Shown: positions 7,540 to 15,985, numbered from the stretch's first letter. The stretch: DNA of 33,591 nt from Candidatus Moraniibacteriota bacterium (GCA_903893925.1 CAITOC010000038.1:1-33591), one strand, 5' to 3'. Made by a program: numbers and translations. The notes: generated from the sequence alone by a model not told the origin.

Positions 7540-8622
7540 TTACGGTTCCAATCGTTCACGGAGATATTCGGCTGCTTTCTCCGGCTCGATGGTCGAGACT
7601 TCGATGCCGGTCGAGAGTTCGAACCCGGCCCAAACGGACGTCTTCGGCAGGATTTCGAAATGCCAGCGATATTGTGGGTATTCCCTTCCGTCACACGGGG
7701 CCGTATTGAGAAAGAAATTATACGGCGGATCTCCGAGTCCGGTTCGGATCGCAATCAAGGCCTTTTGAAGCGCTTCCGCGAGGGCAAGCTTTTCCTCTTC
7801 CGTAATCCGCTCGAAATAAGGATTTCCGGATCGTTTCGGCATGATCCAGGTCTCGAATGCGACACGCGACGCGAACGGACAGAAGACAAGGAAATGTTCG
7901 TTCTCGAATACACATCGAGTACGCGCCTCCCGTTCATGGTCCAGTATGGTCTGGAAGACATTCGACTTATGATTCCGACGATACGACTCGGCCCCCTTGA
8001 GCTGAAGGTCGATATACGGGGAAATGACCGGGATGGCCATCAATTGTGAATGGGGATGCGTGATGGACGCTCCCGCCTCTTTTCCATGATTGTGAAAAAT
8101 CTGTATATACTTCACGGTCTTCTTCGTCATGAGGGAGAGATATCGGTCCTGATACGCGTCGACGATTTCGGCGACCTGCCAGAGCGGGAGCTCCGCGATA
8201 CTCTTCTTCGGATCGCGCGTGATGATTACCTCGTGGTATCCTGCCCCACTCATCGCGAAATACGGTCCTTCCGAGAGGTCCTTCGTTACCTTGCCACTCG
8301 TGAATGCGGGATACAGATTCGGAATGACGACCAGGCTCCACTCCCTGTCCGGCCCCCGATATGCCAAAAGCGGTTCCTTTTGTCCGCTTGCTTCAAGATC
8401 AAAGAACGGATCAGAGACGTCCTCGTTTTCCCGGGCACGCTCCGGCACCGCGAACTCGTCGGGGCGTTTTGCACGACCAGTCGCGATAACGACCCAATCA
8501 CCCGTGATGATATCCTGACGGAGCTCCGATCGGGCGGCTGCCGCTTTCGGTGCGACCCGCTGCGTATCCCCATCATGTATTTCTATGTTCACAAACGTTT
8601 GTGTTTCCTTCTTTTTACCCAC
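7540..8622 (-). CDS. galT: Galactose-1-phosphate uridylyltransferase family protein
   Basis: 360 residues of the HIT superfamily. GalT exchanges UMP between UDP-glucose and galactose 1-phosphate. The nucleophile motif HPHSQ is at 189-193 and is preceded by IFHNHGKEAGAS (175-186). N-terminal RQDIITGDWVVIATGRAKRP is typical. The cysteines that bind structural zinc in the E. coli enzyme are not present (DPFFDLE in place of a Cys-rich segment), which is common in divergent bacterial members. The apparent start is GTG at 8620-8622, twelve bases after the glycosyltransferase stop, with GAGGGG immediately before it; translational coupling is likely. A role in sugar-nucleotide supply for the neighbouring glycosyltransferase is plausible but not shown. 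Confidence 0.9.
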   Translation of the reverse strand: MGKKKETQTFVNIEIHDGDTQRVAPKAAAARSELRQDIITGDWVVIATGRAKRPDEFAVPERARENEDVSDPFFDLEASGQKEPLLAYRGPDREWSLVVIPNLYPAFTSGKVTKDLSEGPYFAMSGAGYHEVIITRDPKKSIAELPLWQVAEIVDAYQDRYLSLMTKKTVKYIQIFHNHGKEAGASITHPHSQLMAIPVISPYIDLQLKGAESYRRNHKSNVFQTILDHEREARTRCVFENEHFLVFCPFASRVAFETWIMPKRSGNPYFERITEEEKLALAEALQKALIAIRTGLGDPPYNFFLNTAPCDGREYPQYRWHFEILPKTSVWAGFELSTGIEVSTIEPEKAAEYLRERLEP

Positions 8623-8634
8623 CCCTCAGGCGTA

Positions 8635-9393
8635 TTACCATTTTTCTTTCAGACGATACGCCCCCGTCCACAGACGCACCCTCGTTTTCCACAGATCGAT
8701 AAGCACCTGGATAAATCCGTTCTTCCCCGTAAGCGAGACCGTCGATCCGGTCTCATTCATCCAACGCACCGGCATTTGACTCACCTTGTACCCGAGACGC
8801 TCGGCGAGCGTCACGAGTTCGAAATCGAATCCGAACCGGTCAACGACCATCCGGTGAGCGATCGCATCGGCTGCCTCGCCGGTAAGCGCCTTGAACCCGC
8901 ACTGCGTGTCAGGATACTTCCACAGCCCGAGAAGAATCCGAATGGCCCAGTTTCCCATATCCCCCATGATCTCGCGATACTTCGGCTGATGCACCTGGAT
9001 GAAGGTGTCTTTGTGATCGCGTGAGCCGATGACGACATCGAATCCTTTCTCAAATTCCGGGAAAAATGAATCCCAGTGCGTGATGGATGTGGACCCGTCG
9101 GCATCCATAAAGATGCGAAATTTCCCTTTCGCCGCAAGGAGTCCCTGCCGGACGACATAGCCCTTGCCGTGATTTTCCAGGTTCTCTATAACCCGGAGAT
9201 TCGGTATTTGCAAGCCATAATTGCGGGCTACTTCGGCAGTATTGTCCGGAGACCCGTCCACGACGATGATGACTTCGTACGAGAAATCCTTGGATTTCAG
9301 GTATTTGTCTATTTCGAGCAGGTTCCGTCCGATCCGCTCCCCTTCCTTGTACGAAGGGATGACGATCGAAAGATACGGCGCGTTCTCGGTCAT
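8635..9393 (-). CDS. Family 2 glycosyltransferase, dolichyl/polyprenyl-phosphate glycosyltransferase type
   Basis: 252 residues from the chosen ATG at 9391-9393 (MTENAPYLSIVIPSYKEGE). The reading frame stays open upstream, but a promoter -10 at 9423-9428 would place transcription start near 9416, inside the candidate ATG at 9418-9420; that leaves 9393 as first usable start. GT-A motifs are present: VIPSYKEGERIG, VVDGSPDNTAEV, GKGYVVRQGL and MDADGSTS, the last holding the DxD that binds metal and nucleotide sugar. GFKALTG and the C-terminal RWMNETGSTVSL resemble the ALG5/dolichyl-phosphate glucosyltransferase type, which loads a lipid-phosphate carrier at the membrane. No transmembrane helices are obvious. 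The acceptor is unknown. Confidence 0.9.
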   Translation of the reverse strand: MTENAPYLSIVIPSYKEGERIGRNLLEIDKYLKSKDFSYEVIIVVDGSPDNTAEVARNYGLQIPNLRVIENLENHGKGYVVRQGLLAAKGKFRIFMDADGSTSITHWDSFFPEFEKGFDVVIGSRDHKDTFIQVHQPKYREIMGDMGNWAIRILLGLWKYPDTQCGFKALTGEAADAIAHRMVVDRFGFDFELVTLAERLGYKVSQMPVRWMNETGSTVSLTGKNGFIQVLIDLWKTRVRLWTGAYRLKEKW

Positions 9394-9422
9394 AGGCGGA
9401 AAATAGTTATTATCTTGCATCC

Positions 9423-9431
9423 AGTATAGCA
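9423..9431 (-). promoter_or_regulatory. Extended -10 promoter before the glycosyltransferase
   Basis: On the minus strand CCGTGCTATACTGG holds TGnTATACT, an extended -10 element with no clear -35. It matches the promoters at 11558, 13209 and 15986. The leader to the ATG at 9393 would be about 24 nt. Confidence 0.55.
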
Positions 9432-9481
9432 CGGAAATTCCGATGCCGGAAAGCATCGTGCTATAGCTGTTATGAAGTCTG

Positions 9482-11530
9482 TTATACGTCCCGAAGATGC
9501 TCCTTGAGCAGTTCGCCGAGAACCACGGCCAGCTCGGGCGCCTCGGTACACAACCTTGCCTCCGGAGCATAGGTCGTAAGAGCCGATTTGCCTTCCTCGG
9601 TTATGCCGACACCGACGACGCTCACACCGATCTCCCGCAGTTTTCCTAGCTGTTCCTGGACACGCTTGGCATCATCGCTGTCTCCGTCGGTCATGACAAT
9701 GACGATTTTCTTCAATTTGCCCTCGCGCATGCGGGTGATCTCTTCTTCGGTCACGGAAGCAAGTAGTTTTTCGAGTACCAAAAAGTCTTCTGTCGATCCA
9801 CTCGTACTGCCGAGGCGCCTGTACATCGAAACCCGGTCTTTTTCCGTCAATTCGTCGGATAGTGATTTGACGCACTCTGCCGAATTGCCGAACACCCACA
9901 GCTCATTTCTTACATGCAAATCATATCGGAGCCGTGACCGGATTTCCTCGAGTCTTTCAGAAAACTCTGAAAGGGCCTCCATAACGAGGACCAGTCCTTT
10001 CTTTTGTTCATCCCGTTTTTCCCCGCCATTTTCGGCCATAGAAATCGACGTATCGCCGACGAGACTGATGTCGAAATCACCGACAAAATCGCCTTCCTTC
10101 TCATAAAATTCCGTATCACTCCACACGTCCGGTTCTGCCTCGCCGGCGCGCGTGCGGACGACTGCCTCCGCCGGATACTCGAGCTCGTCTCCCTCAGGAA
10201 GTGGATACTTCGGTTCCGGCATCCGTTTCAAGCGCTTCGAGATAATCCGCTCGAACAGTTCCCGAATCGCGTCTACAACCGACTCACCCGTTTCCGGATC
10301 GGCTATTTTCTCGAGCGAGTCGCGGAACCGCATATAATTCCGAAGGTCATTCGGCTCGACACCCTGCGCCCGAGCATACGCGTCGAATGTTTTTTTTCCG
10401 GCGTTCCCACCCGTTTCGTTTTGTCGTGCGATTTCGTCTTCCACCGCCTTGTTCAGAGTCTCTTCCGGAATCGCCTCCGGATGTTGCTCGAAGTATTTAT
10501 CATATTCCTTGCGGAAATATGCCTCTGGATTCTTGGGGTCGGTCACGTTTTCATCAGTCGGTTTACCAGAAGACCCTTCGCTCTGCCCCGGCATTTCATC
10601 CCCTGGCTTCGAAGACGATTCCGATGAAGGCTCCTGATTCGTATCCGGCTTTCCATCACTGCTTCCCGGTTTCGATGCATCCCCGCTTTGGTCCGGTTCA
10701 CCATTTTTTTGCCCCGATTCCGAAGGTTTGTTCGCTTGCTGTTCTTGTTTCTTCCGAACGTCCTCTACGAAGAATTTTTCGTACACCGGTTCGATGAGCG
10801 CGTCTTGCACGATCAGTCGGTCACGCATCGAGATATCCGGGTGCGTCGCATACTCGAGTATCGGTCGACCGGATTTCTGCCCGCGTATCGTTTTCAGTTT
10901 CTCGAATTCCTCACGGACGTCCGGATCGACCGTCCAAGTCTCGCCTGGGACCTGCATCTCGCAATTCAGCACGTGCGCGAACTGCAAGTGCTTCGGCAGA
11001 CTCGTCAGGTCTCGCTCGGGAAACAGGTCCTTTCGATACAATTCTTCCCGCGTCCCGGACAATACGGGCGCGCGATTCACGACCGCATGATTCATCTTCA
11101 CATCACCAAAGGAATTGTTCAGGATATGATACCGCGTCCGTTCTTCCTTTTTTCGTTTCAGTTTCCGCCAGATTTCCGGCCCGCCGTTCTCCCGTAAGAG
11201 GTCGCGCAATTCGCGGAAGTGTTCTATCTCGTGAAACGCCCCGAAGAGCATCTTCTCTTCCGATCCGCCGTATGCCCCGTCCCGGAACCGTCGATGCAAA
11301 TAATATTCTCCCTTCTCAAGATCGATCGCGCATGTCTCAAGTGGGCCGTCTGGTGTCATCACCCCCTCGGCAGAACGCACGGAAAGCGACGCATCGCCGG
11401 CATACTGCGTAAGCGCACGTTTGTTTCGTTCGATAAAATCGGCCACCGGGTCGCCGTTGTCGCCCGAATCGGGACGTGTCATGCCCGACTGGTCCACGCT
11501 CCACTCGGCTTTGTAGACGGGTTCACGCAT
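9482..11530 (-). CDS. von Willebrand factor A protein with N-terminal HExxH motif, partner of the MoxR ATPase
   Basis: 682 residues. The C-terminal VWA domain (about 485-680) has a complete MIDAS: DTSIS (493-497), a Thr-rich GSTSGST (574-580) and MTDGD (613-617). The N-terminal half has HEIEH (100-104) followed by a YHILNNSFGDVKMNHAVVN stretch, resembling the zincin-like regions of VWA proteins encoded beside MoxR ATPases. Residues 256-330 are a Ser/Gly/Pro/Asp/Lys-rich linker. MoxR AAA+ and VWA proteins usually act as a pair that remodels or activates targets, and a MoxR ATPase is encoded upstream. Start 11530 is favoured by GGAAGAAG just before the ATG and a promoter 28 bp upstream. This start overlaps the RT gene by 52 bp; a second ATG at 11482 makes an ATGA overlap with the RT stop. 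Confidence 0.85.
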   Translation of the reverse strand: MREPVYKAEWSVDQSGMTRPDSGDNGDPVADFIERNKRALTQYAGDASLSVRSAEGVMTPDGPLETCAIDLEKGEYYLHRRFRDGAYGGSEEKMLFGAFHEIEHFRELRDLLRENGGPEIWRKLKRKKEERTRYHILNNSFGDVKMNHAVVNRAPVLSGTREELYRKDLFPERDLTSLPKHLQFAHVLNCEMQVPGETWTVDPDVREEFEKLKTIRGQKSGRPILEYATHPDISMRDRLIVQDALIEPVYEKFFVEDVRKKQEQQANKPSESGQKNGEPDQSGDASKPGSSDGKPDTNQEPSSESSSKPGDEMPGQSEGSSGKPTDENVTDPKNPEAYFRKEYDKYFEQHPEAIPEETLNKAVEDEIARQNETGGNAGKKTFDAYARAQGVEPNDLRNYMRFRDSLEKIADPETGESVVDAIRELFERIISKRLKRMPEPKYPLPEGDELEYPAEAVVRTRAGEAEPDVWSDTEFYEKEGDFVGDFDISLVGDTSISMAENGGEKRDEQKKGLVLVMEALSEFSERLEEIRSRLRYDLHVRNELWVFGNSAECVKSLSDELTEKDRVSMYRRLGSTSGSTEDFLVLEKLLASVTEEEITRMREGKLKKIVIVMTDGDSDDAKRVQEQLGKLREIGVSVVGVGITEEGKSALTTYAPEARLCTEAPELAVVLGELLKEHLRDV

Positions 11531-12579
11531 ACTTCTTCCAAAACATTCTTTTGTTCCAGTATATCACGGAGTATCCGTACCAATCCATGCGACCGCGAAT
11601 GTCTCAGGAGTCCGATATACGATGACTCATTCCGAGATGCGATCCTCCGGATACTTCGTCTCTTCGTCTTCACGCGAAGGACCCGGTGAAATCGGAAATG
11701 CACCTTCCCGAGAAAATCCACACCGCTCCCGAATCGAACAATCCGTGTCTTCTCGGGATGAAGCGTGAGGCCGAGATTCTGGGTCAGGAACGCATCCATA
11801 CGTGACCGCATGCGGTCAAGCGCTCCCACATCGTCCGAAAGGACCACGAAATCATCGGCATACCGGATATAGTATTTCACACCGAGCTCTCGCTTTACGA
11901 ACTGGTCAAATGGATCGAGATACGCGTTGGAGAACAGTTGCGACGTCAAGTTTCCGAGTGGAATACCTTTACCGGGAGACGTTTCGAAGCTCGAAACGAC
12001 AGAGTGAAGCAATCCGAGCGTTCGTTCACATCGGATCCGTCGACCCAAAATGTGAAGCAGCGTTTCGTGATCGACCGAATCGAAGTATTTCCGGATATCA
12101 GCCTTCAATACGAACGCCGTGCGCGAGCCGTTTCGCGAGCACTTCCGGACGAAGGCATCGAACCGGTCATTCGCGGAAAGTGTCCCTTTCCCGGTCCGAT
12201 TCGCATACGAATCGAAGATGAATCCGCGATCGAACACGGGACCGATCACTCGGCACATAGCGTGGTGGAGCACCCGGTCACGGACCGGCGCCTTGGATAT
12301 TTCCCTCCGCTTTGGATCGTGGACGATGAATCGGGTATACTGTCCGTGACGATACTTCCCGGCTTTCAGGTCGAGAGCGAGCGCCACGAGATGTTCTTCG
12401 ACCCGATCACCGAACTCGATGACGTCTTTTTTGGAACGTTTCCCGATTCGGAATTCACGCCACGCGACAACCAGGTTCTCAAGTGAGATAATCCGTTCGA
12501 ACATATCATCATGAACGACAGTGGCTTCTCGGAACCGGTCATTTTCCTTCGGCTTGCCGACTGTTATCGGTGTCTCCAT
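11479..12579 (-). CDS. DGR reverse transcriptase
   Basis: Up to 366 residues. The fingers/palm are complete: LKADIRKYFDSVDH (158-171), IPLGNLTSQLFSN (206-218) and IRYADDFVVL (238-247) with the catalytic YADD at 240-243. LGNLTSQ is the [LIV]GxxxSQ signature of diversity-generating retroelement RTs, unlike the QG-containing group II motif. No maturase or endonuclease domain follows. It copies template-repeat RNA with errors at adenines, and the cDNA replaces the variable repeat of the upstream ATPase gene. A second ATG at 12502-12504 (MFERIISLENLVVAW) fits usual family N-termini and avoids overlap with the divergent avd gene. The first ATG would overlap avd by 69 bp. No dedicated promoter was seen; transcription from the template promoter at 13209 is the simplest idea. 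Confidence 0.96.
   Translation of the reverse strand: METPITVGKPKENDRFREATVVHDDMFERIISLENLVVAWREFRIGKRSKKDVIEFGDRVEEHLVALALDLKAGKYRHGQYTRFIVHDPKRREISKAPVRDRVLHHAMCRVIGPVFDRGFIFDSYANRTGKGTLSANDRFDAFVRKCSRNGSRTAFVLKADIRKYFDSVDHETLLHILGRRIRCERTLGLLHSVVSSFETSPGKGIPLGNLTSQLFSNAYLDPFDQFVKRELGVKYYIRYADDFVVLSDDVGALDRMRSRMDAFLTQNLGLTLHPEKTRIVRFGSGVDFLGKVHFRFHRVLRVKTKRRSIRRIASRNESSYIGLLRHSRSHGLVRILRDILEQKNVLEEVCVNPSTKPSGAWTSRA
11558..11566 (-). promoter_or_regulatory. Extended -10 promoter before the VWA gene, inside the RT gene
   Basis: On the minus strand CCGTGATATACTGG holds TGATATACT. The leader to the ATG at 11530 would be about 22 nt. The position inside the RT 3' end means the VWA gene can be expressed independently of RT. 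Confidence 0.55.
12484..12492 (+). promoter_or_regulatory. Candidate extended -10 promoter for avd
   Basis: TGAGATAAT on the plus strand has the TGn extension and a 5/6 match to TATAAT. It would start transcription about 12 nt before the avd ATG. It lies inside the RT coding region, antisense to it. Confidence 0.4.
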
Positions 12580-12900
12580 ACCCGTATTCTTTCATTTCCG
12601 AAAGCGTCGCGCTACTCGCTCGGTATGCGTCTCGAACAGTCCCTCCTCGAGATCGTCGAGGTCGGCTACCTGGCTCAATCGAAACGGGGCACATCGAGAG
12701 TCATGATCCTCAACAAGATGGACGTGACACTGCGGATATTTTTCTTTCATCTCCGGCTCGCGCACGATACCCGATGTCTCAACGATGCCGGGTACGCCGA
12801 ATTATCCGGATACGGCGTCGAGATCGGCAAGATGATCGGTGGCTGGCTCAAAAAGACGACCGAATCGGAGGAAACGAAAACCGCGGGTCGTCCGCGGTGA
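12511..12900 (+). CDS. avd: Avd-like DGR accessory protein (four-helix bundle), opposite strand to RT
   Basis: 129 residues. The pattern FPKASRYSLGMRLEQSLLEI (29-48) followed by helical segments and a terminal EIGKMIGGWLK is that of Avd, the positively charged four-helix-bundle protein that forms a pentamer and binds the RT and template RNA in DGRs. Cell location is cytoplasmic. The ATG at 12511 is favoured because the residues before FPK continue a plausible first helix (LADCYRCLHTRILS), and an extended -10 lies 12-20 bp upstream. It is encoded on the plus strand between template and RT, whereas Avd is usually co-directional with the RT. The gene ends 10 bp before the template repeat. A minus-strand template transcript running into RT would be antisense to the entire gene. 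Confidence 0.8.
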   Translation: MNDSGFSEPVIFLRLADCYRCLHTRILSFPKASRYSLGMRLEQSLLEIVEVGYLAQSKRGTSRVMILNKMDVTLRIFFFHLRLAHDTRCLNDAGYAELSGYGVEIGKMIGGWLKKTTESEETKTAGRPR

Positions 12901-12910
12901 TCGCCGTTCC

Positions 12911-13028
12911 TTCGGGAGGCCACGGCACGCAAATTCGAGTTCGAGTCATCCGGCGTGTTCCTGTTCACGTTCGCGCCATTCTCGTCCGCATTGCCGAAGT
13001 AAACGAGGTTGCCGTCCGACGAGAGTGC
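12911..13028 (-). other. DGR template repeat (TR)
   Basis: 118 bp aligned without gaps to the variable repeat at 13293-13410 (offset 382 bp). There are 104 identities and 14 mismatches. At every mismatch the template has T on the plus strand, that is A on the sense (minus) strand; 14 of 27 such positions differ. The template sense strand carries AAC/AAT codons where the target varies. Invariant blocks lie at the sense 3' end (12913-12933), the expected place of the initiation-of-mutagenic-homing region. The minus reading frame through it is open but is not considered a gene. Confidence 0.98.
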
Positions 13029-13208
13029 CATGGTGCCCGGTGCCATCCGAATGCGTTCCGGAGCGGATACGGTCTCGTACCGGCACCGGACGTGGGGAGA
13101 AAATATGCGCGCGCTCCTACTCCCCTCTCTGTCGATACTCGCGCCGACACCGGACAAGCAGAAACTGCTGGGGTCACGACGCGTACGCCGTGTCTCATTC
13201 CCACAATC

Positions 13209-13217
13209 AGTATATCA
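13209..13217 (-). promoter_or_regulatory. Extended -10 promoter for the template RNA (and possibly RT)
   Basis: On the minus strand CACATGATATACTGA contains TGATATACT. It lies between the target gene's hairpin and the template, so a transcript would begin near 13202, about 175 nt before the template. It matches three other promoters of the module. Confidence 0.55.
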
Positions 13218-13228
13218 TGTGCAAAACC

Positions 13229-13255
13229 GCTTCCACCCCTTTCCGGGGTGGAAGC
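13229..13255 (-). terminator. Hairpin 26 bp after the variable gene, terminator or DGR cruciform
   Basis: On the minus strand GCTTCCACCCC, GGAAA loop, GGGGTGGAAGC: an 11-bp perfect stem, then GGTTTTGC. The short T run allows a rho-independent terminator for the ATPase gene. Hairpins just downstream of the variable repeat are also known to promote retrohoming in some DGRs, so both roles are possible. The rest of the 253-bp stretch between template and target gene holds only this hairpin and the promoter at 13209. Confidence 0.65.
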
Positions 13256-13281
13256 CGACTCAAAGGCTCAAAGATCAAAGC

Positions 13282-15963
13282 TCAACATCCACTGCGGGAG
13301 GCCACGGCACGCAAAGACGAGTACGAGTCATCCGGCGTGCGCCAGCTCACGTGCGCGCCACTCTCGTCCGCATCGCCGAAGTAAACGAGGCGGCCGTCCG
13401 ACGAGAGCGCATATGACCAGACATAATTGCCGTCCGCGAACAGCGTCCCTCTTCCTGTTCCATGCACGAGGAGAAACCGAAATATCGTATTTTGTACTCG
13501 TTCACGCACGAAGCTCATGATTGGAAGCGACGCGAGCTTGTTGGCATCATCTTTGAACGTATCCTTCTTTGAATGCCATTCATCGACGGCTTTTCGGAAT
13601 GCATCCGGTTCTACTCCGCCAAAGAAATTTTGTCTCGCATTCGCGATCAGGATATCCGTCTGCGCGACGAAGTTTTTGCTTTCCGTACCAGGCAAGGCCT
13701 TGGGCGAGACAAACTGCCACCCAGACTGTGGGGTGCCGGTTTTCACCTCTTGATCGCCAGAAAACCAAGCACCATCCAAGATCTCACCATTTTCGTCAAA
13801 CTGATTCTTGTAGAGGAGATACTTCGTCGGACTTCCGCTCGCATCGCGTTCCAAAACATTGCGTCCGTCGGAAAGCGCACGACTGGCCATGTTCTGAATA
13901 TCGAACGCTGTCCCGTCTGGCAATATATCCGGATTGTAAATCAGGATATGACCGAGCTGTTCGTGCCGGATCATGTCTGCTTGTGTATACGGGATCGGTG
14001 GTGCTTCCGGTCGGAACCCGAAGACCTGTTCTATTTCCTCTGGCCCATAGAAACGCTCCTTGAATATATCCCGTGCCTCCCTGAAACTTGCGTATTCATG
14101 CGAACCTGGCTCCGTGTCCGGCTTCGAGGACGGCAATCCGAGCTCCTCATTCGCGTCGATTCTCATCCGTTCATACGGATCGATTCTCGCCACGTCTTCG
14201 GCGGACAGGGTCGCAAGACTTTCTTCCGGAGAAAGCTCGGTTCGTTTCGGTTTTGATAATGTCGTCGGATCGAGCTTCTTGTCGGAGTAATCGACCCCGA
14301 TGCGTGTCCGGAAGTCCTCTTGCTTGTATCCTGAGAGGAATCCTTTCTGGGCCAACATATAGATCGCAAGGCGCTTGTCCTCTTCACCGATCTTGTCCCC
14401 CTCGAAGGTCCGAATGAGTGCCTCGTCGAGGAAATCGCGAAGCGTCGTCCCACGCTCCATCCGTGCGATTCGGAATCCTTGTAAGAGTCGCACCGCCATT
14501 CCGGTATCAAGCACGTACTTCTCGAGTTGTGGCCGTTTCCCCCGTTTCGATCCCTTCCCGAATGCCGAAAAGTCGGCGTCACTCCCATAGTGTGCCGGGA
14601 GTGTGTTCGCGTATGCTTCCTGTATATCGTGGATGGCGTCGGTGAAATGCTTCAGGGTCGTGCCCGCCTCTTCGCGCGTCAAAAGCACGCGACCCTGCGT
14701 ATCGGCAAGCGACGCCAGGGCGACGTCGTAAAGTTCGGAAGCCGGCATATATTCCATCCGGATAGTCGAATCGAGAAAGACACGGGTCTCTTGCGGCTCG
14801 AGTGCCCCTTTCTCGGCATATTTCTCGCTCTTAAGGTTTGCGGTCATGATCAAAGCGAACCCCTCCGCGACATGGACTTTCCCGTTTCCGGGGATATTCA
14901 CCCGATCACCAGGCTTCGCATTGTAGAGTGCCTTAAGCACCTGCCGGAATCGCGGATCGAGCTCATTGAATTCGTCGAAGATGCAAACCCGTCCCTCGGT
15001 GAGGGCCCGGACGAGCGGTCCGAAATCGATATCGGTCACGGTCGCGCCGTGTTCACTTTCCCGAAGTGACTGTTTGCCGAAGATTTCGCTTTGTCGGGTC
15101 TGCGGATTGCAATAGATGGTCTCGGCGTCACGACTGGTGCATTCACGCGCGGCATACTTCGCGAGTTCGGTCTTGCCACCACCGGTATGCCCTTCCTCGA
15201 GATTCGGCTTTCCCTGCTCGATGAACACTCCGATCCGATCGATATATTCACGTCGACTCCGCGTGACCACGAAATGATCCTTTACCAACTGTTGCCGATA
15301 TTTCGACAGCTCATATTCTCGGACCATATACCTGGTCTCGGGGTCGGATTCCAATGTTTCGTGCCGTTTCACGATGGTCTGAGCGAGGTCCGCACCCATA
15401 CGAAGCCGCTCAGCAAGTCGCTCATCCTCCGGTTGGCGCAACAAACGATACCGGCCCTGTTTCTGGAGAAGATGGAACCGCTCCATCGCATCGAGCTCCT
15501 GAAAAATTTTTGCCTTTCGCTGTTCCTTTTCGTCTTGTTCGAGAGACGTCGTATCTTCGATCGTCTCCGTCGTTTGTTCCGACCTCATAGCGGACGCCTT
15601 GGCCTCGCGGGATTCGGCATATCGTCGGCGTATATCGGAAAGTGGTCTCTCGATTTTTTCAGGCAACACTTCTTCGCTTTTCTCCGGTCGATCTGGAAGG
15701 AGTTTGAAATCCTTCGCCTCCTCGTTCAATGTCTCGATACGGTCAAGTCCCTCGGATACCGAAGGCGCCGTGTCCGCATCGAGCACGACCTTCTCCACGA
15801 CGTTTGAAAGATTCCCTTCATTGACCACCTTCGTGAATTCCGGTTTCGCGACCACTCCGCCACGCGAAGACACCTCATGCGCCGAAAATCCGGTCGCATC
15901 AAGCACCTCATGACGAAGCTTCCGTCGTTCTTCTCCGATAGCGAAAAAATCCTTTTCAGACAT
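13282..15963 (-). CDS. MoxR-type AAA+ ATPase with C-terminal DGR-diversified (C-type-lectin-like) domain
   Basis: 893 residues. Residues 1-220 are charged and predicted helical, with no family recognised. The AAA+ core (about 225-500) has Walker A GHTGGGKT (258-265), Walker B VCIFDEFNELD (326-336), sensor-1 MTAN (373-376) and a candidate Arg finger (Arg402), fitting MoxR/dynein-like ATPases that pair with VWA proteins. Residues 655-893 form the target domain; its end (ADGNYVWSY then RLVYFGDADESG) resembles DGR variable proteins with a C-type lectin fold. The last 40 codons (852-891) are the variable repeat. Nine residues differ from the template: N858R, N864D, N868S, N871H, N873S, R874W, N875R, N881Y and N883S. 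No signal peptide or membrane segment is evident. ATG at 15961-15963, about 17 nt after the predicted transcription start. Confidence 0.93.
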   Translation of the reverse strand: MSEKDFFAIGEERRKLRHEVLDATGFSAHEVSSRGGVVAKPEFTKVVNEGNLSNVVEKVVLDADTAPSVSEGLDRIETLNEEAKDFKLLPDRPEKSEEVLPEKIERPLSDIRRRYAESREAKASAMRSEQTTETIEDTTSLEQDEKEQRKAKIFQELDAMERFHLLQKQGRYRLLRQPEDERLAERLRMGADLAQTIVKRHETLESDPETRYMVREYELSKYRQQLVKDHFVVTRSRREYIDRIGVFIEQGKPNLEEGHTGGGKTELAKYAARECTSRDAETIYCNPQTRQSEIFGKQSLRESEHGATVTDIDFGPLVRALTEGRVCIFDEFNELDPRFRQVLKALYNAKPGDRVNIPGNGKVHVAEGFALIMTANLKSEKYAEKGALEPQETRVFLDSTIRMEYMPASELYDVALASLADTQGRVLLTREEAGTTLKHFTDAIHDIQEAYANTLPAHYGSDADFSAFGKGSKRGKRPQLEKYVLDTGMAVRLLQGFRIARMERGTTLRDFLDEALIRTFEGDKIGEEDKRLAIYMLAQKGFLSGYKQEDFRTRIGVDYSDKKLDPTTLSKPKRTELSPEESLATLSAEDVARIDPYERMRIDANEELGLPSSKPDTEPGSHEYASFREARDIFKERFYGPEEIEQVFGFRPEAPPIPYTQADMIRHEQLGHILIYNPDILPDGTAFDIQNMASRALSDGRNVLERDASGSPTKYLLYKNQFDENGEILDGAWFSGDQEVKTGTPQSGWQFVSPKALPGTESKNFVAQTDILIANARQNFFGGVEPDAFRKAVDEWHSKKDTFKDDANKLASLPIMSFVRERVQNTIFRFLLVHGTGRGTLFADGNYVWSYALSSDGRLVYFGDADESGAHVSWRTPDDSYSSLRAVASRSGC
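13293..13410 (-). other. DGR variable repeat (VR) in the ATPase gene 3' end
   Basis: Encodes residues 852-891 of the AAA+ protein. It differs from the template at 12911-13028 only at template adenines (14 of 14 mismatches). Changed codons include AAC to CGC, AAC to TAC, AAT to TCT and AGG to TGG. Two changes are silent (Ala852, Arg890). It ends 8 bp before the stop codon's outer base. Confidence 0.98.
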
Positions 15964-15985
15964 ATTCCGGATGATGTTTGTCTTC

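Noticed and set aside
9394-9570. N-terminal extension of the glycosyltransferase
   Set aside because: The open frame continues upstream into the VWA gene, but the extension has no family match and the promoter at 9423 lies within it.
11480-11482. ATGA overlap as the VWA start
   Set aside because: Attractive for coupling, but the ATG at 11530 has a GGAAGAAG ribosome site and a matching promoter at the right distance, so it was preferred; 11482 is kept as an alternative.
11479-12579. RT as a group II intron or retron enzyme
   Set aside because: No maturase or endonuclease domain and no intron RNA or msr/msd nearby; the LGNLTSQ motif and adenine-specific TR/VR pair fit a DGR.
12747-13157. Open minus-strand frame of 136 codons running through the template repeat
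   Set aside because: It is the expected translation of a template repeat whose sense matches the target; it has no start signals, overlaps avd antisense and has no family outside the repeat.
13900-13990. HEQLGH in the AAA+ C-terminal region (residues 667-672) as a zinc protease motif
   Set aside because: The spacing is HExxxH, not HExxH, and it lies in the target-domain segment; likely chance.
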